DNA of 5,029 bases, taken from Clostridiales bacterium. GTDB taxonomy: Bacteria; Bacillota; Sulfobacillia; UBA995. Of this stretch, positions 1 through 5,029 are shown piece by piece. Position 1 is the first letter of the stretch, and the number at the start of each line of letters is the position of its first letter. Below the pieces are notes generated by a model. It ran no database searches, was not told the DNA's origin, and saw nothing but the letters and a program-made list of their open reading frames with translations. The DNA is taken from NCBI GenBank assembly GCA_003517845.1, contig DOZU01000091.1, positions 1 through 5,029 of the forward strand. The letters run 5' to 3'. A program made the translations under genes and the position numbers.

Positions 1-1
1 G

Positions 2-289
2 GTATTCGAGGAGTGGATCGCTGCCGCCTCCTCGCCGGCCGCGGTAGTCGAGCGGATCCGGCGCCAGTTCCAACTCGGCGGACACAAGGCCGCCGCCATC
101 GCCCGCGTGGCCCTGGAATCGCGTATCTTCCTCGTCTCCGATCTCCCGGAGACGATGGTCCGGCAGATATGGATGGAGCCGTTCGGCACGGCACAAGCCG
201 CGCTCGACGTCGCGCTGCGGGACCAGGGGAGCGATGCCCGGGTCATCCTCATGCCCTATGCCGGCAGCACCCTGCCGGCGGTGGGCTGA
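2..289 (+). CDS. larA: LarA-family nickel-dependent 2-hydroxyacid racemase, C-terminal part
   Basis: This is the C-terminal 95 codons of a gene cut by the left edge, so no start is visible. The translation begins VFEEWIAAASSPAA and ends at TGA 287-289. The stretch IFLVSDLPETMVRQIWMEP (residues 42-60 of the fragment), then a helix (TAQAALDVAL) and a final strand (ARVILMPYAGSTLPAV), match the end of LarA proteins, where a strand-SDL-helix unit leads to a short strand near the C-terminus. Known family members are about 420 residues long and use a nickel-pincer cofactor to racemise or epimerise lactate, malate or other 2-hydroxyacids in the cytoplasm. The pincer-lysine and nickel-ligand histidine region is outside the window, so activity and substrate cannot be judged. 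The next gene on the same strand is a carboxylate transporter, which fits hydroxyacid metabolism. The family call is fairly secure; lactate as the substrate is not. Confidence 0.78.
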   Translation, partial: VFEEWIAAASSPAAVVERIRRQFQLGGHKAAAIARVALESRIFLVSDLPETMVRQIWMEPFGTAQAALDVALRDQGSDARVILMPYAGSTLPAVG

Positions 290-318
290 GTAGGGGCGGG
301 TTCGGAACCCGCCCCTAC
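290..318. repeat. Perfect palindromic intergenic repeat, copy 1
   Basis: The arm GTAGGGGCGGGTTC (290-303) is followed by one central G and then its exact reverse complement (305-318). As RNA it would form a 13-bp stem with a CGG loop. It starts on the base right after the larA stop codon. No T-run follows (the next bases are AGTAGCCACG), so it is a poor classical intrinsic terminator. It looks more like a dispersed REP-like or miniature palindromic element that may still stabilise the larA transcript 3' end. A near-identical copy lies at 1943-1970. Confidence 0.85.
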
Positions 319-420
319 AGTAGCCACGAGCAACCTCGCGGACATCTCCTGACCGACTACCTCATCCGCAGGCGCGACCTTTCTACATGGGAGGAATTGT
401 TAACCACTTCGCCGAAGACT

Positions 421-1905
421 ATGGGTGCGGCATGGCCCTCGGGGGAGCCGCCTCGAGGGCACAAAACACGTCCCAGGGAGGCGTCTGCAATCAAGACTTC
501 GTGGCGTATGCTGGTTCCTCTGGCGATCGGCGCTATTATCCTCCTCATTCCCGTTCCCGCCGGGCTGACTCCCGCGGCCTGGCAGTTCTTCGCCTTGTTT
601 GCCGCGGTCGTCGCAGCCCTGGTCCTCGAGCCTTTCCCGGGAGCAGTGATCGGACTGGCCGGCGTGACGTTGGCGGCGGCCGCGGGCCTGGTCGAGGCGA
701 AGCCGGGAGATGCGATCCGCTGGGCCCTCTCCGGTTTCACCGACCTGACGGTATGGTTGATCTTCGTGGCCTTCATGTTCGCTCTGGGCTACGAGAAGAC
801 GGGACTCGGTAAGCGGGTATCGCTCGGGCTGGTCAAGCTGCTCGGCCGGCGGACGCTGGGCCTGGGGTATGCCACGACCCTCTCCGATCTGGTGCTGGCG
901 CCCTTCATGCCCTCCAATACCGCCAGAAGCGGTGGGACCATCTACCCGGTCGCCCGCAATATCCCCACGTTATACGGATCGGAGCCGGGGGAGACCTCCC
1001 GCAAGATGGGCTCGTACATCATGTGGACCGCCTTTGCGGGACAGGCCGTGACCAGTTCCATGTTCCTGACGGGACTTGCCCCCAACGTACTGGCCGTAGG
1101 GCTGATCGCCGAGACCATAGGACTGAATATCACCTGGTCCGAGTGGTTCTTCGGGTTCCTGCCGATAGGGCTGCTGCTGATAGCCACACTCCCGCTGGTC
1201 ATCTATAAGCTGTATCCCCCGATCATCAAGGCCAGTGATGAGGTTCCAGCCTGGGCGGGCAAGGAGCTTCAGAAGCTCGGCCGGCTCAGCGTCCGCGAGA
1301 TCACCATGTTGGGCCTGGCCCTGCTGGCGCTGGGGCTGTGGATCTTCGCCCGGGACCAGATCAACGCCACGACCGTCGCCCTGGTGTCCTTCGCCCTGAT
1401 GCTCCTGACCCGGGTTGTGACCTGGGATGACGTGCTGGGGAACCGTCCGGCATGGAACGCCCTGGTGTGGTTCGCGACCCTGGTGGCCATGGCCGGGGGG
1501 TTGAGCCGGGTTGGCTTCGTCACGTGGTTCGCAGACGGGGTGGCCGCGGCGCTGGGCGGCGTCCCGGTAGTCCTGATGGCGGCCATCCTCGTGGCCATCT
1601 TCTTCATCGTGCACTACATGTTCGCCAGCATCACCGCTCATGCCGCCGCCCTGCTCCCGGTATTCCTGGGCGTGGGCGCGGCCATACCCGATTTTCCCTT
1701 GAAACCCTACGCCTTGCTCCTGGCGTATTCCCTGGGTCTCATGGGCGTCCTCACCCCCTACGCCACCGGACCGGCACCCGTGTACTACGGCAGCGGCTAC
1801 ATTGGGCGCAGGGACTTCTGGTTGCTCGGGTTGATCTTCGGCGCCATCTTCCTGGTGCTGTTGCTCGGAATCGGCATGCCCTACCTGCTGGCGCTTCACG
1901 GCTAG
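421..1905 (+). CDS. DASS (SLC13) family di/tricarboxylate transporter, TtdT/CitT-like
   Basis: This is a 494-residue polytopic inner-membrane protein, close to the 487 residues of E. coli TtdT and CitT. Family landmarks, from my memory of TtdT, run along its full length: PVPAGLTPAAW (44-54), LEPFPGAVIG (69-78), GYEKTGLGKR (123-132), the first substrate/ion-binding motif APFMPSNTARSGG (160-172), GSYIMW (197-202), TWDDVLGNRPAWN (334-346), the second re-entrant region FASITAHAAALLP (401-413) and LTPYATGPAPVYYGSGY (444-460). About a dozen hydrophobic segments are visible. TtdT and CitT exchange tartrate or citrate for succinate; other DASS members are sodium symporters. The exact substrate and coupling ion are inferred only. 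The start is uncertain. ATG 421 is the nearest ATG upstream of the first membrane segment but has no good Shine-Dalgarno site. TTG 397, ATC 490 (well-placed AGGGAGG) and ATG 508 are alternatives. The open frame continues far upstream of 421 through larA in a wrong frame and is not coding there. Bases 319-420 show no convincing promoter. Confidence 0.93.
   Translation: MGAAWPSGEPPRGHKTRPREASAIKTSWRMLVPLAIGAIILLIPVPAGLTPAAWQFFALFAAVVAALVLEPFPGAVIGLAGVTLAAAAGLVEAKPGDAIRWALSGFTDLTVWLIFVAFMFALGYEKTGLGKRVSLGLVKLLGRRTLGLGYATTLSDLVLAPFMPSNTARSGGTIYPVARNIPTLYGSEPGETSRKMGSYIMWTAFAGQAVTSSMFLTGLAPNVLAVGLIAETIGLNITWSEWFFGFLPIGLLLIATLPLVIYKLYPPIIKASDEVPAWAGKELQKLGRLSVREITMLGLALLALGLWIFARDQINATTVALVSFALMLLTRVVTWDDVLGNRPAWNALVWFATLVAMAGGLSRVGFVTWFADGVAAALGGVPVVLMAAILVAIFFIVHYMFASITAHAAALLPVFLGVGAAIPDFPLKPYALLLAYSLGLMGVLTPYATGPAPVYYGSGYIGRRDFWLLGLIFGAIFLVLLLGIGMPYLLALHG
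475..481 (+). promoter_or_regulatory. Strong Shine-Dalgarno-like AGGGAGG inside the 5' end of the transporter frame
   Basis: AGGGAGG at 475-481 is the best ribosome-binding match near the transporter start. Eight bases downstream is ATC (490-492), in frame, where homology to TtdT predicts the initiator (ATC AAG ACT TCG TGG reads IKTSW; TtdT begins MKPSTEWW). No ATG, GTG or TTG lies in frame at a normal distance; ATG 508 is 26 bases away. The site therefore bears directly on which start is real. Confidence 0.5.
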
Positions 1906-1942
1906 CCGGGTTACCGAGTCAGGGTGGTAGAGCACGACGCAG

Positions 1943-1970
1943 GTAGGGGCGGGTTCCGACCCGCCCCTGC
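1943..1970. repeat. Palindromic intergenic repeat, copy 2, between convergent genes
   Basis: GTAGGGGCGGGT (1943-1954), a TCCG loop and ACCCGCCCCTGC (1959-1970) form a 12-bp stem with one G·T pair. The first 14 bases are identical to copy 1 at 290-303; the copies differ by one loop base and by A to G near the 3' end, a change that still allows pairing. It lies 37 bases after the transporter stop and 10 bases beyond the dehydrogenase stop on the other strand. TTCCTTT follows on the plus strand, so it may serve as a terminator for the transporter, and possibly for both convergent genes. Confidence 0.8.
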
Positions 1971-1980
1971 TTCCTTTGGC

Positions 1981-2937
1981 TCAGTATCCGCGGTCCGGGT
2001 CCACCAGTCCCTTCAGGGGCCGTCCGGCCCGCCAGTTGTCGAGGTTCTCCAGCAGCAGCGCCACCATGGTTTCGGGGATGCTCGCCGCGGCCAAGTGAGG
2101 GGTAATCACGGCGTTATCGAGGGCCCAGAGCGGGCTGGAGGCGGGCAGGGGCTCCTCCGCGAACACGTCGAGAATTGCGCCCCGAATCACGCGGGTGCTC
2201 AATGCTTCCACCAGTTCCGGCTCGCGGACGATGCGACCTCGCCCAATGTTGATCAGCCAGGCCGAGGGTTTCATCTGGCGGAACTCGGGCAGACCAAGGA
2301 ATCCCTCGGTCTCCGGGGTGAGCGGCAAAGCGAGCACCAGGTAATCAAGTTCTCGGAGGAAGGGGATGAACCGGTCGGGCCCGTACACCTCGCGTACTCC
2401 CGCCACCGGCTCGGGCTGCCGCCGGTAGCCGAGGACCACCATGCCCAGCGCATCAGCGACCCGTGCCAGTTGCAGAGTGGAGCCGAGTCCCGCCAGACCG
2501 AGGACCTTCCCGCGCAAGTACCCGGGCCGGAAGGACTTCCATATCCGCTCCTCCTGCTGCCGGAACAGGCGGCGCACCTCCTTCTCCACCGCCAGGAGCA
2601 TGGCCAGGACATACTCCGTCATCAGCGGGCCGTAGGTGCCCCGAGCGCAGGCCAGGGGGATGGTACGATCAAACCCCGGGGCGCGCAGGAGATCGTCCAC
2701 GCCCGCGCTCATCACCTGCACGAAGCGGAGGTGGCGCGCGCCTCCCAGCGTATGGGCGGGAAACCTCCAGCCAAACACCACGTCGGCCTGGGGCAGCCGC
2801 TCCGCCAGTTCCCTTTCCGTATGCGCGGTCCCCAGGGTCAGCCCGGGTTGCCCCTTGAGCAACTCCTCGTATTTCGCGGCAGTCCGTGGGTCAGGGTGGA
2901 AGATGACGATCCGCGAGGTCATCACCTCCAGGTCCAT
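1981..2937 (-). CDS. D-isomer-specific 2-hydroxyacid dehydrogenase (glyoxylate/hydroxypyruvate reductase type)
   Basis: This is a 318-residue cytoplasmic NAD(P)-dependent oxidoreductase of normal family length, interconverting 2-oxoacids and D-2-hydroxyacids. Visible landmarks are SAGVDDLL (77-84), the ARGTYGPLMTEYVLAMLLA segment (98-116), and a Rossmann core from GKVLGLAGLGSTLQLARVAD to VVLGYRR (143-173). The catalytic residues are Arg233 in INIGRGRIV, Glu262 in DVFAEEPLP and His281 in VITPHLAAAS. The third glycine of the GxGxxG fingerprint is replaced by Leu155. The paired arginines at 172-173 after the second Rossmann strand, with no acidic residue there, suggest a preference for NADPH. 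ATG 2937 is chosen. TTG 2940 lies one codon upstream, and ATG 2922, giving MTSRIVIFHPDP, also fits the family; a GGGAGG on the coding strand lies somewhat far upstream of 2937. It converges on the transporter and diverges from the pspC-kinase operon. Glycerate kinase nearby makes hydroxypyruvate or glyoxylate reduction plausible, but the substrate cannot be read from sequence alone. Confidence 0.9.
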   Translation of the reverse strand: MDLEVMTSRIVIFHPDPRTAAKYEELLKGQPGLTLGTAHTERELAERLPQADVVFGWRFPAHTLGGARHLRFVQVMSAGVDDLLRAPGFDRTIPLACARGTYGPLMTEYVLAMLLAVEKEVRRLFRQQEERIWKSFRPGYLRGKVLGLAGLGSTLQLARVADALGMVVLGYRRQPEPVAGVREVYGPDRFIPFLRELDYLVLALPLTPETEGFLGLPEFRQMKPSAWLINIGRGRIVREPELVEALSTRVIRGAILDVFAEEPLPASSPLWALDNAVITPHLAAASIPETMVALLLENLDNWRAGRPLKGLVDPDRGY

Positions 2938-3027
2938 CAAGGCGAGGATTCCACCTCCCGCGGTCCATCCCTCCCCGCGCAGGAGGTGACGGCCCGATCG
3001 CGAAGTCAGTCCGCGAGGTGAGGGGAG
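2938..3027. promoter_or_regulatory. Divergent intergenic region, presumed promoters in both directions
   Basis: These 90 bases separate the minus-strand dehydrogenase from the plus-strand PspC gene, so promoters for both probably lie here or just inside the neighbouring genes. I found no convincing -35/-10 pair on either strand. The region is purine-rich on the plus strand and contains GAGG (3015-3018, nine bases before ATG 3028) and AGGGGAG (3021-3027), which explain PspC translation. It also holds an additional AGGAGGTGA at 2981-2989. Confidence 0.35.
2981..2989 (+). promoter_or_regulatory. Orphan perfect Shine-Dalgarno sequence
   Basis: AGGAGGTGA is a full-length anti-16S match, but the next bases (CGGCCCGATCGCGAAG) contain no ATG, GTG or TTG in any frame at usable distance; the nearest is GTG 3018. 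It may be a ribosome standby site in the PspC leader, a remnant of a lost leader peptide, or chance in a purine-rich region. Confidence 0.25.
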
Positions 3028-3219
3028 ATGAAAAAACTTTACCGTTCAAGGACCCAGCGTATCCTGGGCGGCGTGTGCGGGGGGCTGGGGGATTTCCTGG
3101 GGGTAGATCCCACCCTGATTCGCCTGGCCTGGGCCATACTGGGGCTGACCGGAGCGGGGATCCTCTTCTACTTCGTCGCCTGGATCATCATCCCCGAGGA
3201 ACCGGCACCGGCCAGATGA
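3028..3219 (+). CDS. PspC-domain small membrane protein
   Basis: This 63-residue protein is a single PspC domain. It has a basic N-terminus (MKKLYRSRTQR), then the family signature GGVCGGLGDFLGVDPTLIRL (14-33), then one hydrophobic membrane segment (about 34-55) ending IIIPEEP. In phage-shock systems PspC-type proteins sit in the cytoplasmic membrane and help sense envelope stress with PspA and PspB. Stand-alone mini-PspC proteins of this size are widespread in bacteria and mostly uncharacterised. No pspA or pspB is visible in the window, so a classical phage-shock role is not supported. The start is well set: ATG 3028 preceded by GAGG at nine bases, with further purines. Its AAA-rich opening codons differ from the GC-rich surroundings, as is common at efficient starts. 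It is the first gene of a probable operon with the ROK kinase 28 bases downstream. Confidence 0.92.
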   Translation: MKKLYRSRTQRILGGVCGGLGDFLGVDPTLIRLAWAILGLTGAGILFYFVAWIIIPEEPAPAR

Positions 3220-3224
3220 TGCGT

Positions 3225-3240
3225 TTGACCCGGGAGTCAA
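3225..3240 (+). promoter_or_regulatory. Small inverted repeat enclosing the likely ribosome-binding site of the ROK kinase
   Basis: TTGAC (3225-3229) and GTCAA (3236-3240) are complementary arms around CCGGGA. The best Shine-Dalgarno match for GTG 3248, GGGAG at 3232-3236, lies within this structure, eleven bases before the start. Five-base arms can easily arise by chance, so a regulatory role (weak translational masking or an operator) is only a suggestion. Confidence 0.2.
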
Positions 3241-3247
3241 CGCCCCC

Positions 3248-4246
3248 GTGCCGGCGATGAGGGCTCCGCCCGACGATGGCCGCCTGGCGCTGGCCATCGA
3301 CCTCGGCGCATCGCATCTGTCGGTGGGGCTGGTGGATGGAGCCGGGAGACTACATCGCCCGCGGGTCTTCGATCTGCCCCCTTCCGCCGATCCGGCGAAG
3401 ATCCTGTCCCAGGTAAAGGCGGCTGCTCGCCGCCTGCTAGCCGAGCAGAGGAGTGAGGCCTCACCGGCCATTGGCGTTGGCATTGGCGTGGCCGGCCTGG
3501 TAGACCCCCGGGCGCGGAGGGTCCTCTCGGCCGGGAATCTGGGGTGGACCGGCATCGATGTAGGCAGTGTGCTGGAGCAGTCGCTCGGGCTGCCGGTTCG
3601 CGCCGACAACGATGCCCGCCTGGCCACGTTGGCCGAGGCGCTCTACGGGGCCGGGCGAGGTTGTTCAAGCCTGTTCGGGGTGTGGATGGGTACGGGCATC
3701 GGTGGCGGCATCATCCTCGGCGGTCGCGTGATACGAGGGGTGTCGGGGACGGCAGGAGAGATCGGCCATCTCACGTTGGTCGAAGACGGCCCGGAATGCA
3801 GTTGCGGCAACCGCGGCTGTCTCGAGACCTTGGCGGCCGGTCCGGCCATAGCCGCCGCGGGGCGGGAGGCCCTGGCGCGGGCCCAGCGAGAAGGCATGCG
3901 ATCGGCCCTGTGCGAGCTATGCGGGGATGATCCGGCCGCGGTCAGTTGCCGCCTCCTGGCGACCGCCGCCGATCAGGGCAACCCGGAGGCGTGCGCCGTC
4001 TTCGCCCGTGCGGGAACCCACCTCGGCATCGCTTTGGCCGGAGTCGTCAACCTCCTCAACCCCGAGAAGATCGTGGTAGGGGGCGGAGTGGCAGGTGCGG
4101 GCGAGCACCTGCTGGGACCCGCCCGAAGGGAGTTGGCCAGACGCGCCCTGACGGCCCCGGGAGCCGCGGTACGCGTCGTCCCCGCCCAGTTCCGGGACAC
4201 GGGAGTACTGGTGGGGGCCGGCGCGCTGGTGCTAGGAGACTACTGA
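3248..4246 (+). CDS. ROK-family sugar kinase (glucokinase-like)
   Basis: This 332-residue cytoplasmic kinase would phosphorylate a sugar with ATP; glucose is the commonest ROK substrate, with fructose, N-acetylmannosamine or allose as alternatives. Visible motifs are the N-terminal phosphate-binding AIDLGAS (16-22), GVGIGVAGLVDP (76-87), the catalytic base Asp122 in RADNDARLATLAE, the second phosphate loop MGTGIGGGI (147-155), the sugar-binding EIGH (171-174), and the zinc motif formed by His174 and the cysteines at 184, 186 and 191 in CSCGNRGCLE. The adenosine-side segment LLNPEKIVVGGGVAG (269-283) follows. All expected active-site residues are present. There is no N-terminal helix-turn-helix, so this is a kinase and not a ROK repressor such as NagC or XylR. 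GTG 3248 is used because GGGAG lies eleven bases upstream; ATG 3257 is possible. It sits between PspC and glycerate kinase with small gaps, suggesting cotranscription. The exact sugar is unknown. Confidence 0.93.
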   Translation: MPAMRAPPDDGRLALAIDLGASHLSVGLVDGAGRLHRPRVFDLPPSADPAKILSQVKAAARRLLAEQRSEASPAIGVGIGVAGLVDPRARRVLSAGNLGWTGIDVGSVLEQSLGLPVRADNDARLATLAEALYGAGRGCSSLFGVWMGTGIGGGIILGGRVIRGVSGTAGEIGHLTLVEDGPECSCGNRGCLETLAAGPAIAAAGREALARAQREGMRSALCELCGDDPAAVSCRLLATAADQGNPEACAVFARAGTHLGIALAGVVNLLNPEKIVVGGGVAGAGEHLLGPARRELARRALTAPGAAVRVVPAQFRDTGVLVGAGALVLGDY

Positions 4247-4252
4247 TCCGAC

Positions 4253-4260
4253 AGGGGAGG
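4253..4260 (+). promoter_or_regulatory. Ribosome binding site deciding the glycerate kinase GTG start
   Basis: AGGGGAGG lies eight bases before GTG 4269, an ideal spacing. It supports the GTG start at VKVVIAPGSFKGS, where glycerate kinases normally begin MKIVIAPDSFK. Confidence 0.7.
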
Positions 4261-4268
4261 GCGGGCGA

Positions 4269-5029
4269 GTGAAGGTCGTCATCGCCCCCGGATCGTTCAA
4301 GGGCAGCCTCACCCCGGCACAGGCCGCCCGCTGTATCGCCCGCGGTCTGACCCGGATCCTCGCCGGCCTGGAACTCGACCTCGTCCCGGTGGCGGATGGG
4401 GGCGAGGGCACGGTAGAGGCAATGCTGTTGGCTTCGGCGGGGGAGAGCCGGGAAGTACAAGTCACCGGGCCGCTCGGCCACAAAGTGACCGCCCGGTTCG
4501 GCGTGTTGCCCGGGGGCAACACCGCCGTGCTCGAAATGGCGGCCGCTTCGGGTTTGACGCTGGTTCCGCCGGAGAGCCGGGATCCGCTGGTGACAACTTC
4601 TTATGGTACCGGCGAACTGGTGAGAGCGGCAATCGATGCCGGGTGCCAGCAGATCATCCTCGGCCTGGGAGGCAGCGCCACCGTCGATGGGGGGGCGGGT
4701 GCCGCCCAGGCGCTGGGAGCATCGCTGCTCGACGAGGCCGGCCGACCCATCGGGCCGGGCGGTAGAGAACTGCTCAGGCTGCGCCGGATAGACCTACACG
4801 GCCTCGATCCCCGCTTGAAGCACGTTCGCCTGATCGCGGCGGCCGATGTGGATGTCCTGCTATGCGGGCCTGCCGGGGCAGCCGCCATGTTCGGCCCCCA
4901 GAAAGGGGCGACTCCGCCGGCCGTCACCCAGCTAGATGCCGCGCTGGGCCACTTCGCCCTGATCGTCAGGAGACAACTCGGGATGGATGTGGAGCAACTC
5001 ACGGGCGGGGGAGCCGCGGGGGGCCTGGG
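4269..5029 (+). CDS. glxK: Glycerate kinase, type I (GarK/GlxK family), 3' end beyond window
   Basis: The frame is open from GTG 4269 to the right edge, giving 253 codons of a protein usually about 375-385 residues long. It phosphorylates D-glycerate with ATP in the cytoplasm; E. coli GarK yields 2-phosphoglycerate. It is close to GarK throughout: APGSFKGSL (6-14), PVADGGEGTVEAM (40-52), VTGPLG (65-70), LEMAAASGL (88-96), RDPLVTTSYGTGEL (104-117), GLGGSATVDGGAGAAQALG (132-150), GLDPRLK (178-184), FGPQKGAT (208-215) and the Gly/Ala-rich TGGGAAGGLG at the cut end. Several usually fixed positions differ: Asp to Gly in APDSFK (residue 8), Asn to Val in GSATND, and the C-DV-x-NPL box reads ADVDVLLCG. 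It lies 22 bases after the ROK kinase and probably shares its transcript. Together with the nearby hydroxyacid dehydrogenase it suggests a D-glycerate route into glycolysis. Confidence 0.93.
   Translation, partial: MKVVIAPGSFKGSLTPAQAARCIARGLTRILAGLELDLVPVADGGEGTVEAMLLASAGESREVQVTGPLGHKVTARFGVLPGGNTAVLEMAAASGLTLVPPESRDPLVTTSYGTGELVRAAIDAGCQQIILGLGGSATVDGGAGAAQALGASLLDEAGRPIGPGGRELLRLRRIDLHGLDPRLKHVRLIAAADVDVLLCGPAGAAAMFGPQKGATPPAVTQLDAALGHFALIVRRQLGMDVEQLTGGGAAGGL

Noticed and set aside
290..318. Reading the first palindrome as a classical intrinsic terminator of larA
   Set aside because: It starts directly after the stop codon, so a terminating ribosome would cover it, and no T-run follows. 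A dispersed palindromic repeat explains it better.
13..420. In-frame upstream extension of the transporter reading frame to ATG 13, which would give a 630-residue protein
   Set aside because: This stretch overlaps the larA coding region in another frame. Its translation is rich in Arg, Pro and Gly without family similarity, and the transporter family starts near base 490.
970..1935. 321-codon open frame on the minus strand opposite the transporter
   Set aside because: The translation is low-complexity, rich in Gln, Gly, Glu and His, as expected from the antisense of a GC-rich membrane protein gene. The plus-strand frame matches a known family along its full length.
290..1970. Reading the two palindromes as a CRISPR array or transposon ends
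   Set aside because: There are only two copies, about 1.6 kb apart, with no spacers, no transposase and no target duplications that I can see.
1924..3021. 365-codon open frame on the plus strand opposite the dehydrogenase
   Set aside because: It is the antisense of a gene with clear catalytic motifs. The translation shows no domain and a composition typical of shadow frames in GC-rich DNA.
3018..3260. 80-codon plus-strand frame starting at GTG 3018
   Set aside because: It overlaps PspC in another frame, has no recognisable domain and a shadow-like Arg/Gly/Pro composition.
3046..3668. Overlapping minus-strand open frames opposite PspC and the ROK kinase
   Set aside because: They are rich in Arg, Ala, Ser and Pro with no recognisable domain, and they run against two well-supported plus-strand genes.
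4601..5002. 133-codon minus-strand open frame at the right edge
   Set aside because: The plus strand here encodes glycerate kinase with intact family motifs; the reverse frame is Ser/Pro/Ala-rich shadow sequence.

Overview
This is a GC-rich, gene-dense bacterial window of ordinary metabolic genes. It uses GTG (and perhaps TTG) as well as ATG starts, strong purine-rich Shine-Dalgarno sites and short gaps between genes. Intergenic palindromes of the GTAGGGGCGGGTT type occur twice. I have seen such palindromes in GC-rich thermophile-like Firmicutes, Chloroflexota and some uncultured phyla. The taxon cannot be fixed from this window. Nothing here indicates a phage, plasmid, CRISPR array, transposase or RNA gene.

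Layout. Positions 2-289 (+) hold the last 95 codons of a LarA-family nickel-dependent 2-hydroxyacid racemase, cut by the left edge. Its stop codon is followed at once by a perfect palindromic repeat (290-318). Positions 421-1905 (+) encode a DASS/SLC13-family carboxylate transporter very like E. coli TtdT and CitT; its start codon is uncertain. A second copy of the palindromic repeat (1943-1970) lies between the convergent ends of the transporter and of a minus-strand D-2-hydroxyacid dehydrogenase (1981-2937). A 90-base divergent region (2938-3027) separates the dehydrogenase from a three-gene plus-strand run: a 63-residue PspC-domain membrane protein (3028-3219), a ROK-family sugar kinase (3248-4246) and a type I glycerate kinase (4269 to the right edge, truncated). 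Gaps of 28 and 22 bases suggest that these three form one operon.

How the genes may work together. Four of the six genes handle small hydroxycarboxylic acids: a hydroxyacid racemase, a di/tricarboxylate exchanger, a D-hydroxyacid dehydrogenase of the glyoxylate/hydroxypyruvate reductase type, and glycerate kinase. A plausible reading is uptake and stereochemical conversion of a 2-hydroxyacid such as malate, tartrate or lactate, plus interconversion of hydroxypyruvate and D-glycerate, with glycerate kinase feeding phosphoglycerate into lower glycolysis. This is inference from gene content; the genes are not all on one strand. The PspC protein and the ROK kinase do not clearly belong to that theme.

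The points most worth a second look are: a possible ATC start (or a mutated or misread ATG) for the transporter, placed exactly where homology and a strong Shine-Dalgarno site predict the start; replacement of the third glycine of the dehydrogenase's nucleotide-binding fingerprint; substitutions at several normally conserved positions of the glycerate kinase; and the paired palindromes that bracket the transporter gene.
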